In this document: positions 25,287 to 37,164 of the stretch, piece after piece
How positions within the stretch are numbered: position 1 is the stretch's first letter
Layout: each line of letters opens with the position of its first letter
DNA from: Dryococelus australis
Taxonomy: Eukaryota; Arthropoda; Insecta; Phasmatodea; Phasmatidae
DNA length: 64,000 nucleotides
Assembly: GCA_029891345.1 (NCBI GenBank)
Contig: CM057009.1
Coordinates: 312,654,184 to 312,718,183 of the forward strand
Reading direction: 5' to 3'
Position numbers and translations under genes: made by a program
The notes under the pieces: model-generated
Seen by the model: only the letters and a program-made list of their open reading frames with translations
What the model was told of the DNA's origin: nothing
The model's database searches: none

Positions 25287-25806
25287 CACTGACATGCCAA
25301 AAGTCATAGGATCTGGGTCTAATATCATGTAGGCCCTCCTCTAGACTGGGGACGTGCAGCAACTCATCATGGCACCAATTCCACCAGTGGACAAAACACC
25401 CACGGAGAGATGTTGACTCACGTCACCTGGATAAGTAACCACAGCTCTCTGCTATTTGTAGGTGCATGTCTTGGGGGCGAATAGACCTCCCCACCACATC
25501 CCATAAAAACTTTATGGGGACCATATCAGGTGAACAAGATGGCCCCCAGCAGTCAATGAAACTCTCCAGAATGCTCCTCAAACCAATTCTGGAATATTTG
25601 GACTAATGACATGGTGCAATATCCTGCTGTAATATCTCATCATTGTGGGGGGCACATGAAGTCCATGAAGGACAACAATGCAATGCCATGACCAGCACAC
25701 ACTTACACAGTGTCAAAGCACAACTGATACAGATCTGTGCACTTCCAAGATGTAATACTATGATGGCACCACTGACTGCTGTCCCATGACTTTTGCTATG
25801 TTAATG
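25287..25806 (-). mobile_element. Internally deleted Tc1/mariner element
   Basis: The left end CACTGACATGCCAAAAGTCA and the reversed right end CATTAACATAGCAAAAGTCA are flanked by TA at 25285-25286 and 25807-25808. At 520 bp the element is far shorter than an autonomous Tc1; only the C-terminal part of a transposase remains. I recall very similar termini from Tc1-like elements of insects. Confidence 0.8.
25316..25606 (-). pseudogene. Tc1-like transposase C-terminal fragment
   Basis: The fragment covers the last part of a DDE (DD34E-type) transposase, which would excise and reinsert the element. Visible are the NWFEEHSGEF segment, then, after a frame change, PDMVPIKFLWDVV, the block that holds the catalytic Glu in the family (normally followed by His-Leu-Trp). 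Here the Glu codon is replaced by Lys (AAG; plus-strand 25510-25512), so even a complete copy of this allele would be inactive. Later VNISP and RGGPT-Y motifs of the C-terminus follow, with several stops. The first two catalytic Asp lie in the deleted part. Family assignment is firm from motif order. Confidence 0.7.
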
Positions 25807-25808
25807 TA

Positions 25809-28800
25809 TGTAAGGTGTATGTCAAGCCAGTCTCGTCAGACATGTGCAATGACCCACAGCCCTGCACGTGATTGTTATTGGTATGGAAACTGAGCTAGCA
25901 AGTGACAATGAGGGCAACAATGTCCTTGCAGAGCACTAATTAGTAGACATGAATAACCTTGTGCTTAATCAGAGCACCCAAAACGAATCTGAAGACCACT
26001 TCATAAAAGTATAAACTGTAATGTGAAGGATCTTTGCACCAAGCCTGAAGTTTGTGTTAATGACAGTTTCCTCATTTGCAGTTATAAGTCACAGCCCTTC
26101 AAATACCCTACCAGTTGTTCTGTGGTCTGTTTTCTTTCTGTAGCTGTCGATTCAAAGGTAAGATTAGTAAAGCTTTGGTGGGTGTGTGTGTGTGTGAATG
26201 TTCACTAACCTTTGATGGTGTGTGCTGGCAAATGCTAGGGTTAACAGCATGTTCCTACATGGCTGTTTTAACAGACTACTAGACGGAGACAGCTTTCTCT
26301 GAAACAAGTATTTCTGAGGATATCTACGTGTATCGCTGACCAATATGCAAAGGAAAGAAGTCTTGCGGTCTCCAATCTCCTTGGTTGCCTGCAAGAAAGA
26401 TTAATGTATATCATAGGTCTGAACAATTCCCATCAGATTCATATATCATATTATCAACACAGTGAAACTTTGTTAAGATATTACTTAGTATGAAACTCCC
26501 ACTTGTGCGAAGCATTATAACGATCCCGTGAATTTAAGTATGCTTTATAATGTTAAACAGTTTTTATTTATTATACGAAATACAGATAATATGTAATACA
26601 ACGTGGTTTTAATCCTGAAAGGCTTCACTTTCAGTATTTTTATATGGGTAATACAAAATTGACCAAAAGAAGCACATTACTCATTTGTAATATTTATTGC
26701 TGAAACACAAACAAAGCTATCTGGCAACAGATGAATATGTTTCATATTACAACATGAGAAAAGTAGACATGGGATACCATTTTGAAACACCAAACTAACA
26801 ATTTATTACCAGGAACTGCAATCTGCAGGTGTCACTATTGGTAAGTGTGCAAAGTTAATGTTTGCAAAACCCTGTAGTTACCGATTGTGCTAGACTTTTT
26901 ATGCACAGGTAACAAAAGAACAGATGTTACTAAAAAGAAAACTAACAAAATGAGCAGTACCATGCAGTGAACATACCCATTTCAACACCCTAGATAAAAG
27001 TAATACGTCGCATAACCTAGCGATGTGAAAACCTGTGTGATTGTCATACTGTTATTGTACTAGGTAAATAATATATGCATGTAGCAATCTGTTGATGAAT
27101 ATTAGATACCATAATTTGTATTTGTCTATCAGCAAATATTTTTTTTTTGTTTTGGTATGTTTGATACACAATTAATACAAAGCGGCAAAACTATGATTTC
27201 TTCAGGTTTGGATTAATGATGTTCCACTGTATTTAGTTGCTTGTTGGAAAAATTTGCTTTTGAAGTTTGTTTTAATAATAGTTAAGTGTGTCTGATCAGT
27301 ATCATGGTTACATTTGCTTCACAATTAATTAATAACCACATTGCAAAGAACTTGACTGGAAATTAAGTGGTCGTCTTTCCTTCAGCTACCATTAACCAAG
27401 GTCCTTTAAGACCAATGTTGACAAATCTGAAGTCTGTGCTCCTGATTCTTGCAGGCTCTTATTTGTGAAGATGACCAGGCCATCTGCATCCCAATTCTGC
27501 TGGCATTTTGGCAGTCATGGATGAACTGCTGTGGTAGCAATTATCTCCAGCTTTGTTAAGGCATAATCGCAACATGTTTGGCTGCTCATACAATACACTG
27601 ACTGACTAGCACATGCATCACAAATTCCACTACCATTTCTGTTCAACTGTAACCTGTACATCTTTTAGTGAGGGCCACTTGTCAAACCTTGTCTGCTACA
27701 GCAGTTGAGACGATGCTTATTTCTACCATCATGCATCACTGCATACATCAGTGACATGTTCAGCCACAGTTTTTACGCTCATTATAAGTCTGCTGGTGTG
27801 ACACTGTGCAACAACAAATGGATATAATTATGAGGTTGGGGGAGATTAAGGGGGGTTTGTGGATTGTTGTTGTCAAACTATGGTAAGACATTTTCTACCA
27901 AACCATATAGTAAGATTGCTTGGAAAGTCTTTGGGGAAGAAAAATATCCCCTTATTCATAGTAATATATCAATATACAAGCATAAATTTACTAATGCAAA
28001 TATTTTATGATGAAAAATACACTTACATTACAGTAAAAAGTTTCAATGACACTTTTATATATAACAATAACAAGTTTAATGTCTATGCGAAATGAGTCAT
28101 TGTAAAGTACTAGTGTACAAAAGTAAATATATCACCAGAATAATCACTGGCCTTGGAACATATTTGATCATGCTTGGCAAGAATAATGCTTATTGTTAGT
28201 GGCATTCTAACTTGTTTGCAACTTGCAGGACCTTGGAATTGGAATAAATATTGTGTATTTTTTTATAGAAAATATATACTCCTGCAATATTTCAAGCCAT
28301 AATACAGACAAAAAAAAAAAACCAATAAAAACTGACCCAAACCCACAACTTAAATGTAAACAAACAGCGGGACAAAGCATAATGCTAGATGTATGCTTAA
28401 GAGTCACACACAGAAGTGGTCAGCAAGCACAAGAAAGTATCTTGCATGGGGGCTATTCAACCTCCCAGCCAGTTGAAAGACCTACAATCAGACAGCCGGG
28501 CGATTGGCAATGGGAACAGGAACCCCCTGCTTCACTGAATCAGAAATAGACAGGTTGGAAATCCTGGCCAATACAATAAAAGCCCCAGAAGCGCAGGACC
28601 ATTACATTGCCCACAAGTACCCCAAGCCTCAAACCGGGGTTCGGAGCTTTGGGATTGGCGAGGCGGTTCAACTCCAACACTAAACCCTCAGCTGAGCGAA
28701 GGGCAACAGGATGTCTAGTGAAAGTGGATTTCAAATTTCCCTGACAAGGTAAGCATTTTCCCTGACACTTCACAACTATTCACATTTAAATGTTTACTAA

Positions 28801-29455
28801 AAGTGTCTGTCTGGGCCATGGGTCTCATTGAACTAGTTCATATTTCCCACCACATTGTGGCAACACTGTCGATAGTGGTGCCATTGGTCTGGAGCGGCGC
28901 TGCCGGAATCTACAAGACCAATTCGGATTTGGTCCTTTTGGGTCAGATATTCGCCGGTGTGTGTGAGATTGATAATTGTTTTGTTCATTTTGGGCTCGCA
29001 TATCTGCGTAACTTTGGTTTGCTTAATGAGCACATGCGTGGTGGAAAAGTGTGGTTACTGACCATGAACTTATTCAACCCACACCCTGGTTGTATATTAT
29101 GACAAACAGTGAACATTACCATGGTTTGCAGACTTGCAACAGCTTGATGGTGTGTGTGAATGCCATTTTCTTTGTTCTGGATTCGATTATGTATTTTTTA
29201 TTTCTTTGTATTTCACTCATAACGTGAATGGTATGTACATTCTTATCACTTGATGTCATCGACTGTCTGCAGTTAAAAGATCGATGCAATAATCATGTGT
29301 TTTTGTTATGTTATGTATGTTTTCCCGCTAGGTGTTTTCCACATCTCTCTTTTTGCTGCACAACTCTTGTGTTGTGATACTTAGTTTGTGGATGCATTAT
29401 TGCACATCACAGCAACTTTAATGATGGGCAATGCTCAAGCAACAATACTGTGTCT
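25809..29455. other. No gene recognised
   Basis: AT-rich up to about 28.2 kb, then GC-richer islands at 28.4-28.75 and 28.8-29.1 kb. The latter could belong to the LTR or leader of the BEL/Pao element that follows, but I could not define LTR ends or a primer site. Open frames at 28223-28549 and 28803-29102 show no domain. Confidence 0.4.
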
Positions 29456-29461
29456 ACAACT

Positions 29462-30200
29462 GGCTGAAGGACACCTCACGCGTGTGCTTCGCCTCACCAA
29501 GTGTGTTTTACAGATCCTTCCAAAAGGAACCAAATGAGATTTGCCAGAAATAAAATGTAACTTTCAATCAGATAACATTACTGTAGAAATGGTAGCCAAA
29601 CAACTAGGCTTCCATAAATACGCACATGCAGCCCACATGCTGAACTTCGAAGAGCAATACTACAATACTATGGCAATGGTAGAATCTCCTGTGTAGCACT
29701 GGGACTTAATCTTACTGCCCATTCTTTGCAGGAAACTGGATGCCCCATTTCAAATACAGTGGGAAAAGGCCTCGACAGACACTGAGCTCCCTACTTGCAA
29801 GTCCTTTGTGCAGTTTTTAGAAAAACTCTGTCGTGCTATGGAAGCAGTTGCATCAATATCTAGGCCGGCACCTTCAAAGTTGAAAATTGTGTAGGTTTCA
29901 GCAGATCGTAAACTGGCTAACGGTTACCATTCATTCAATGTCTTTATCATGAAACCTACCCCTTCTTGCAACTTGTGCAACACAGCACATTTGTTGTACA
30001 AATGCCCCCACTTTCAACAGAAGCCACATAAGGAATGATTGGCTCTTGTCAAGGAACTCCAACCATGTTTGAACTGTTTGCAACCCTCACACCAGTGCCA
30101 AAACTGTCCCTCAGCAGTCTCATGTCGTCACTGCTAGTCACGGCATTACTCCCTACTGCACTTCTGGGAGCCATTCATTCAAGAGGATGTCTCAGATCAG
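29462..30200 (+). pseudogene. BEL/Pao gag remnant
   Basis: Gag would package the element RNA. Across changing frames I read a segment ELPTCKSFVQFLEKLCRAME typical of the domain before the knuckles, then two zinc knuckles: CNLCNTAHLLYKC (C-x2-C-x3-H-x4-C) near 29970 and CLNCLQPSHQCQNC (C-x2-C-x4-H-x4-C) near 30072. A short HC-x-SRHYSLLH stretch follows, where BEL elements have a third Cys/His pair. Stops and frame changes interrupt it repeatedly. The protease frame overlaps its end. Confidence 0.75.
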
Positions 30201-30419
30201 GACAATTTGTAAATGTGTCAGACAGCAACTCAAGTGGTGATACAAGTTCTACTGTAACTGTGTGCTCCTCAATTTCGACGATCCCAGCACTGTTGTGGTT
30301 ATGGTGTCAACCACTTCAGTGGCTCTCTCAGGCACCACTTAACATTGCTCGGGGTGTGATATCTTGTGTGCTAAAGTCTTGTGGGCAGACAGGGGCAGTA
30401 TTTTCAATAGATGTTTTTT

Positions 30420-30787
30420 TGTTACCCCACATAATAGGACACCTCCCATTTGCACCTGTGGACCCCCAAGCCTGGAGCCATCTTGCCCATCTTCAGTTGG
30501 CAGACCCAGCCTTTGCAACTCCACGGTCAATTGACATGCTGCTGGGTGCAGAGCTTTTTTCCTACTTACTGAAAGGAAGTATGTGTGAAGGACCGCCTAG
30601 TACTCCAGTAGCTCTGGACATGCACTTTGGCTGGATTGTGATGGGAAAGGTCGACAGCAGTTTGACTCATTTGCAGTCATCACATATTTCATCATTCTTT
30701 GTGGTTTACAGTCTAGGCCCATTACTGGACACCGTTGTGAAACAGCTTTGGAAACTGGAAGAACTGCCTCCTGATAAACCTACATAA
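30420..30787 (+). pseudogene. BEL/Pao aspartic protease remnant (C-terminal part)
   Basis: The open frame running to 30787 contains LPHIIGHLPF, HLAHLQLADPAFATP, IDMLLGAELF and FGWIVMGKV, in the order found in the BEL/Pao peptidase region that matures Gag-Pol. The upstream active-site Asp segment is in another frame and not recognisable, so the protease is inactive. The frame ends with KLEELPPDKPT, the usual link towards reverse transcriptase. Confidence 0.75.
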
Positions 30788-30789
30788 TC

Positions 30790-32290
30790 ACCAGATGATC
30801 TCCTCTGTGAAATGATGGTTGTAGAAAACTATGCTCAGAATGAAAATTGTCACTAGTGTTATACTTCCCTTCAAGAGTTCAGACCCTGACCTAGGAGACT
30901 CCTACTCCACTGAACTTCATAGTTTTCATTCATTCGAGCATCGTTTCAAATGCCAGCCAAATCTCAAGGCAAGTTATGTTTCATTCATGCACGATTAATT
31001 CAGGTCATATGAGCTGTGTTAACAGTTCAGATTTGAGTTCCTGTCACTCCTATTACAAACCACATCACTGTGTGCATAAGCTTGATAGTACCACCACCAA
31101 GCTTTATGCCGTGTTTCATGCATCTGTGAAGGCCAGTTCTGGTTTGTCCTTGGATGACGTATTGTTGACTGGACCTAAGCTTCAAAGAGACATTGTACAA
31201 GTGTTGCTTCAGTTTTGAATGCCATTAATTGTATTTACAGGCGATAATAAAAAAAATATACCTTAAAATTCTGGTTGCTGATGTGCACAGAGCAGAGCGA
31301 ATACTTTGGAGAGAGTCTGATGATCAGCCTATCAAAGTGTACCATCTTAACACTGTTACATACATGTTAGCTAGGCCCCATTTCTCGCTCTCCGAACTTT
31401 GCATCAGTTAGCAGAAGATGAGAAGGAAGTCTATGTGAGTGCTGCAAGTGTTTTGCTGTCTGAGATGTCGATGATGTGGTCATGGGAACCAGAGATGTCA
31501 CTTCTGTTATGAAGCTGAGACAGGAAGTACAACAGTTGCTATCGCGAGGTGGGTTTCAGCTTTGCAAGTTCACCAGTAACTTCCTTGCTGTGCTGGAAGG
31601 TCTGTGTCCAGAGGATGTGCAACTCTTGGGAATGTACTACTCTTTTGACAAAGAACAATATGTCAAAGTTCTAGGGCTACAATTGAACCCCAGCACAGAC
31701 AATTTCGGTAATGATATTCAACCCAGACCCCTGGTTCTGACAAAATGTGGAACTCTTTCAAACATAACTTGGGTTTTGGACCCACTTGGATGGTTGTCAC
31801 CATTGACAATCTTAGCCAAGCATTCGATACAACAGCTGTGGCAGGCAAGTGTTGACAGGGACTGCCTGGCTCCTCCCGACATCACTGCGAAGTGGAAAAC
31901 CATTCAAAATGAGCTGCCTTGATGTTACAACATAACCATTCCTTGATGTATCACACTTAGCACTGCAGACTCCACCTTCGAACTGCATGGTTTCTCTGAC
32001 AGCTCAGAGAAGGGGTACGCAGCTGTAGTGTATCTTCGACAAGTGTCTTGCTTGAGTGTAAGAAGCATTGGCCACAGAGTACACTTCATGATTCTAGCCC
32101 CACCTACAATGAAGTGCGTCAAAACTATTCTGCTGCAGGCCACCTGGACAGTCACCATTCCTAGACTAATGGAAAGACAGTCAAAATTAAACAACGTACA
32201 ACGAATGGTAGCACTTTGTTGTAGATTTGCGCAGGCAGGTCACCTACCACAGGTCCAGTTCAGATGTATGAAATGCAAAGGGTCCTGAAT
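30790..32290 (+). pseudogene. BEL/Pao reverse transcriptase and RNase H remnant
   Basis: Reverse transcriptase blocks appear in order: STTTKLYAVFHAS and GLSLDDVLLTGPKLQ (31090-31190), KILVADVHRAERILWRES (31265-31320), then the catalytic V-D-D at 31467-31475 in which the residue before it is Asp rather than the usual Tyr. The 148-codon stretch 31476-31922 continues with LRQEVQQLLSRGGFQLCKF and WVLDPLGWLSP. A connection/RNase H segment (LHGFSDSSEKGYAAVVYLRQ, near 31985) follows after a stop. Stops occur just before the V-D-D and elsewhere, so it is not functional. The enzyme would copy element RNA into DNA. Confidence 0.85.
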
Positions 32291-32299
32291 ATCCTAATC

Positions 32300-32940
32300 A
32301 AGATCTCACAAATAGAATTCAATAAAGAGTTTGCTCGTATTGCCAGGCACCAACCTTGTTTTCCATCCATCCAAAAGCTGACAGCTTTAGTAGATTCTGA
32401 AGGCATCATGAGGGTAGGTGGTTGACTGCAGAGGGCTGAATTGCAATTTAAAGAGAAACACCAAATCCTTCTACCAAAAAATTGCCATCTTGCAGTGCTG
32501 CGGATTGATGAGCTTCATATAGCATTTTTTTCCAAGGGTCCCAAATGCTGTAGTGACTGCTTCAAAGAGAATTTTGGGTGCTTGGCTCTAGGAATCACAT
32601 TTGCAGCCACCTTCATAAATGTATACACTGTTTTTGAAACCCATCCCAAACCCCTCACACATATCATGGGATGTCTTCCAACTGAAAGCATGCTTCAGAC
32701 CAAGGCATTTATGAACACTGGAGTCAATTACAGAGGTCCCGTCTCCATCACCATGGCTAGACTCGGAAAGCCTCATGTGCTGCAGGCATACATATACCTG
32801 TTTTTGTGTTTTGCAACAAAGGCCATACATCTAGAGATTGTTTCAGATTTATCAACAGAAGCGTCGCAAATTGAAATGTTTTTGTTACAATACAGTCCGC
32901 ATTGTTCTCAGGCCCAAACTAAGTCAATATTTTTTTTCTG
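32300..32940 (+). pseudogene. BEL/Pao integrase N-terminal remnant
   Basis: The integrase joins element cDNA to the genome. The zinc-binding N-terminal domain is suggested by KEKHQILLPKNCHLAVL (near 32450) followed by the expected ID-LH segment. The catalytic domain starts with GVNYRGPVSITMARLGKPH (near 32725), where the family Asp (V-D-Y) is Asn here, and continues through FVCFATKAIHLE-like sequence to LSTEA. It stops at 32939 before the second Asp and the Glu. The loss looks like a truncation, since sequence after it is AT-rich and unrelated. Confidence 0.8.
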
Positions 32941-33204
32941 ACACACTATGGGATGTAAACATATGCTATTGCATTTTAAACAATAACTTTCTAAAATAGA
33001 TCTAAAACTAATATAAAATAAAGTAAATCTCTGTTTTCCATACTCGCTGAATATCTCATCTAGTTCTTCAAAAGTAAAACAGTTTTAAAAAAAATAAGAA
33101 GTCATAATTTTGCTTCACACTATAAATAACATAATTTTTCATTCAAGAAAAAAGCAAAATTACATATAAAAAAAAACTTCTTGGCAACACTACTTTTTAA
33201 AGCT

Positions 33205-33492
33205 TTTATCTGGGAGTTGAGTACAGCAGCTGCTTTTCTTTTTCTTGAATTGGCTTCCTCTTTTCCCTGTAACAACTTCTTCTGTTCCATGCACTCCTTG
33301 TATTTGGAATGGGCATTATGGGCAGCATGAATAAATCTTTTAGTTATGATAAAATCATCAAGGCCCCAGTTGATAGGATGCTGTCATAAATTGTACGCTG
33401 GGCAATAAGTGAAATTTCCAGCTGATTTTCAACCAAACACTGTTTGTTTTTGAAAAATCCCTTTTTCTACTGCTGTGTTGCTATGAGACATA
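33205..33492 (-). pseudogene. Transposon-derived protein fragment (possible hAT-related C-terminus)
   Basis: Reading the minus strand with a single-base frame change gives SNTAVEKG-F, then LVENQLEISLIAQRTIYD, then DDFIITKRFIHAAHNAHSKYKEC followed by a Lys/Glu/Arg-rich tail. I have seen this order (V-E-[RK]-G-[FI], N, SL-AQR, then a Lys/Arg-rich coiled-coil-like tail) in repeat-derived proteins of many arthropods. I cannot name the family with confidence; an hAT-like dimerisation region is my best guess. The copy has at least one stop. Confidence 0.4.
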
Positions 33493-34214
33493 ATAAATAT
33501 TTTCAGAAACGATGCTAAATGCTTCATGTCTTCACTACAATAAAATTTTTAAATGTCAAACCAAAACATGCAGTTTCAAACATTCTTGCACTGCAGTCAA
33601 AGAACAAAAATATCCAAGACACATGACAGCCTCCTCGTCAAATATGGAATAAGCGCTACAGATGGATCAGCAAATGAAATACCTCTTGTCAAGCCAAATA
33701 GACAAGGCCAGCGTTCGAAAACACACATTTCTGAGCATCTGACTCCGTCTCATCAAGTGCGACATCACGTAACCTGAATGAAGTTTTGAACCCTGACAGC
33801 GCTGATAGCCTCCAGAGCCAAACAGAGAATATCAAAGGAAACAGCAGTGGTACCTCAGATACCCATTATGTCAGATGTGCACATAACATAATTGCCCTCA
33901 GCCAGTGACACCAAGTGAGGTGAGGCACGCAAGTTGCCCCTAACCGGGCATCAAGATACCGGCTGCACAAGGAAAACTATCCCTGCCTCTCGCAGTAGAC
34001 CAACGGTGCATCCAGGCAGCGCTTCCCACAAAGGGAGGGGTCACACTCACCAAAGACACCCAACAGCCAATGAGGCCTAAAGCAACACCTGGCCAGGTGT
34101 ATATAAGGCTGTGCAGACTAGGAACGGCAGTTAATTCTTAGCAGCTAACTTCAGCAGCATTTATGCTGAAACTCTCTGCCTACTGTGACATACATTGATG
34201 TGACATTATGTAAT

Positions 34215-35935
34215 GAGAAAGCCAGAGGTTACATCAGGAATTGGGAAGTCACGTAGGACAGTGCGAACATCAGGAATTGGGAAGTCACGTAGGACAGTGC
34301 GAGTGATCATCGGCTGATCATTTTTGAAATTTCGATTGATGATGAAGACATGACCTACATGCATGAGGTCAAAGTGGAAACAAGATACATTCATATGAAT
34401 GCAGACTGGGCAAGATTTGATCAAGTCTTATTGGAGAAGTTGCGAATGAATGAGGAAGTTTAGAGCAATGGTAACCTGGAAGAGAGAATTAATGCACTCT
34501 CCAGTGTAATTAAAGTGGTGTGTGAACGGCCCCTGAAAAAGGCCAGGAATGGGCTTCCAAAGCTTTCTTGGTGGGACCTAGAGTTAGAACAATAAAGGAC
34601 AGAACTAAGGAAGCTGAGAAGGAGACTGCATTGCCTAAAAGAAGAAAGGCAAGATTTTACACAAAACTATAAAATTAAGAAGCAGTGTTACTTCAATAAG
34701 GTTCCGCGAAAGAAAATGGAGTTTGTTACCAAGGTGGGTAACGAAGATACGTTTGGAATAGTAAACAAGCTGGCTGTCAGAAAGGTGAAAAAAGTGACAC
34801 CCGGTATTGATGGGATTGGAGTTGAAATATTAAAATAGACCTTTTCAAGGATAAAAGAAGTGCTTGTGATGATTTTGAATGATTGTTTCAAGGATGGAGT
34901 GTTTCCTTCCCCATGGAGGGTGGGACTGTTAATTATTTATAGAGGAAATGGAAAAGAACGTGATAATTCTAAGTCTTACCGACCACTGACATTGCTTCCG
35001 GTCGTGAACAAAGTTTATGAAAGGATGATAAACAGGAAATTGGTTGGAGTTTTAGAAGCTAAAGGGAAACTTAATGAAAAACAGTATGGATTCTGTAAAG
35101 GTAAAGGAACAGATTTTGTGTTGTGCGATGTCAAGAAAAACATAACTGATAGCAATGACAAATACATATTGGGCATATTCCTTGACACTGCAGGTGCTTT
35201 TGACAATGCTTGATGGGTAGAGGTAATGCACCAGCTAAAGATAAATGAATGTCCTGCGAACATCTATAAAGTAATACTAGATAACTTCCAGGACAGATGG
35301 TGTCTGTACATGTCTAAGACTGTACAGGTCAAGAAGAGGATAACAAAGGGATGTCCTCAGGGATCGGTCCTTGGACCTATTTTATGGAACACTCTTTTCG
35401 ATGGATTTTTGGAGTTGGCTTCCCCGCCAAGCTGTACTGTATTTGGCTATGCCGATGATGGACTGATTCTAATATCAGGAAGAGAACTAGAGATAAAAGC
35501 TGCTGATATCATGGAAAAGTCCATGTTGCTGAAGGGAAGATTAGACAGGCCACCTATTGTGCGCTTTGGCGGGAAATCTGTACATCATGTAAGTGAGACG
35601 AAATATCTGGGAGTCATTCTGGATAATATTAATAGTTATTTAAAAAAAAAAAAATTGAATATATGTCTAGAAAGGCAATTGTTCAACAATTGAAAAGCAT
35701 TGGCAATACCAGTTGGGGATTACGCTTCAGCACATTTAAGACAATTTATAGAGCAATGTTTGAAGCTATTATTGCATATGGTGCTGTTTTGTGGTATAAC
35801 AGAGCTCAATTGGAAAAGTATAAAAGGAAACTGGTCAGTGCTCAGAGGGCGACACTGCTGACAGCAACAAGGGTATACAGGACTGTATCAAAAGATGCAC
35901 TTCCAGTGCTGTGCACAGTCTTACTCATCTGAGTA
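34215..35935 (+). pseudogene. R1-like endonuclease end and reverse transcriptase
   Basis: The endonuclease tail is marked by SDHRLI (about 34305). A linker with KVTPGIDGIGVEIL leads to the reverse transcriptase: SYRPLTLLPVVNKVYERM, EKQYGF, FLDTAGAFDN (near 35195), GCPQGSVLGPILWN (near 35350) and the active site Y-A-D-D at 35448-35459. The thumb region (YLGVILD) and a 3' domain with FEAIIAYGAVLW and RAQRA-like sequence follow. The FLD-x-x-GAFDN and FGYADDG motifs point to the R1 group. Breaks include stops near 34459, 34590, 34836 and 35211, and an A-run at 35642-35653 that changes frame. An exact 36-bp tandem duplication lies at 34231-34302 in the endonuclease part. Confidence 0.85.
34231..34302. 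repeat. Exact 36-bp tandem duplication
   Basis: The unit beginning ACATCAGGAATTGGGAAGTC is present twice without a mismatch. It lies in the R1-like element and its length, 12 codons, preserves frame. Identity suggests a recent event relative to the surrounding decay. Confidence 0.95.
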
Positions 35936-37164
35936 TAGTTGCAGTGCGGGAGGATGGAGGTGTGCCAGCCTTCAGGCCATAAAACCTGCCTACTGTTGTC
36001 ACGTGGAACCATCAGCGACCAGAAGTCTTCTAGATTAACGACCAGCTACCCCCAGAGAAATCTTCATCCCCCTTAACTTCAATAACCTATTTGGTAGCGA
36101 CACACAAGTCTCTTCAGGACTAAGTGTCATCAGTTAGGGTCTAGTTGTTTTCATAGCTACCTAAATTGCTTTCATTATTTCTGACAGGTCCCCCTTCACC
36201 TGTTTAACTTGAATGTAACTTTAACTTCCGCAGATTAAATAGTAATTAGGTGAAGTGCAGGTGTTAGAACAGGTCGAGTTAGTACAGGTTACTGTGTTTA
36301 TTCCTCATTGAGAAATAATGTTACTAGCCTAAACTCAGCATCCTTATTCTATGGTGAACAGTAAACAGCTTCAAACCTGGTAAGCAATCCCTCAAGGGAG
36401 AGGCAGGTGACCGTGGATTTAGAACCAATTTCAGACTAGTGTAAGACTGCGGACTGTCCCCTAAAAAGGGCAGCAGGTACGTCACCAAGCACCACACATT
36501 AACAGGCCATCCAAACTGTGGACAGGGTACTTAAAGAGTACCTGGTGCACAGGACAGCAGAGCCCTCTACTAGTAAGACTACATGATGAAGCAGTTAGGC
36601 CACCCAAGCCAGTTAACCCAATCCATTCACCGCGTATAAATCCGTTGGTTGGAGTGACATGTCTGACCAGTGTCCTAGCCACCTCTGGGCACACCTAGCT
36701 AGGGAAACCGTTGCCTGCCCCAGCTTTGTGGAAGTAGACATTAGCACCTACCCCAGCCACCTGGAGGGCTCTCGGTGTACTATCTGATTACATACCCTGT
36801 CACGACCTACACGTCCAATCCTGTACACGGGACTAGTTAAAGCCAAGCGCCTAATAATACAAACTCCCCCTTATTAGTGTTTCCTCGAATCCTGTGTCCC
36901 CGACCTGAAACCTTGTAAAAACCTTTGCTTGTATGTTACGCGCACCACCTTAGCTTAGCCATCATGCATCAAGTTTGTGATTGGAATACAATTTTTTAAT
37001 AAAATTAATTTCCTATTTGTTTAAACAAATTAATGATAAAAACTAACTTCAACTGACAAATTTACTACAATCACATTCTTTACTAACACAACTCTGTCTT
37101 GTTAGTAAAATAAACTGAAAATTACAATTTAACCATTGTATACTTGTTGGTGCCAACATGAGTG

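Larger units (their letters stand above)
29456..32940 (+). mobile_element. Degraded BEL/Pao LTR retrotransposon, copy 1
   Basis: Gag, protease, reverse transcriptase, RNase H and integrase segments follow one another in BEL/Pao order, each in several frames with many stops. It ends abruptly inside the integrase after its first catalytic block. No LTRs were identified. The second BEL/Pao remnant (37857-40430) covers the integrase part missing here, but overlaps it at the MGDLP-like start, so it is a separate copy rather than a continuation. Confidence 0.85.
34187..35985 (+). mobile_element. 5'-truncated R1-like non-LTR retrotransposon
   Basis: Flanked by an exact 11-bp direct repeat CTGCCTACTGT (34176-34186 and 35986-35996), with a short A-rich 3' end (ATAAAAC). 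This is the signature of target-primed insertion. The coding content starts in the C-terminal part of the endonuclease and runs through the reverse transcriptase, so the 5' end of the element was lost on insertion. The host sequence on both sides is LTR-like sequence D. Confidence 0.85.
33780..36960 (+). other. LTR-like sequence D, split by an R1-like insertion
   Basis: Excluding the insertion at 34187-35985, the sequence contains a TATA box (GTATATAAGG, 34099-34108), a leader starting CTGTGCAGAC, and CAGGTC..CACCTG at 36185-36202. It also has two AATAAA-like signals near 36950-37010. TATA and the CAGGTC block would lie about 280 bp apart in the uninterrupted sequence, as in sequence A (about 320). 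Outer ends are undefined and the right half (36.4-36.95 kb) may belong to something else. Confidence 0.4.

Noticed and set aside
28660-28690. GGCGGTTCAACTCC as a possible pol III B box
   Set aside because: No A box at the expected distance and no target duplication.
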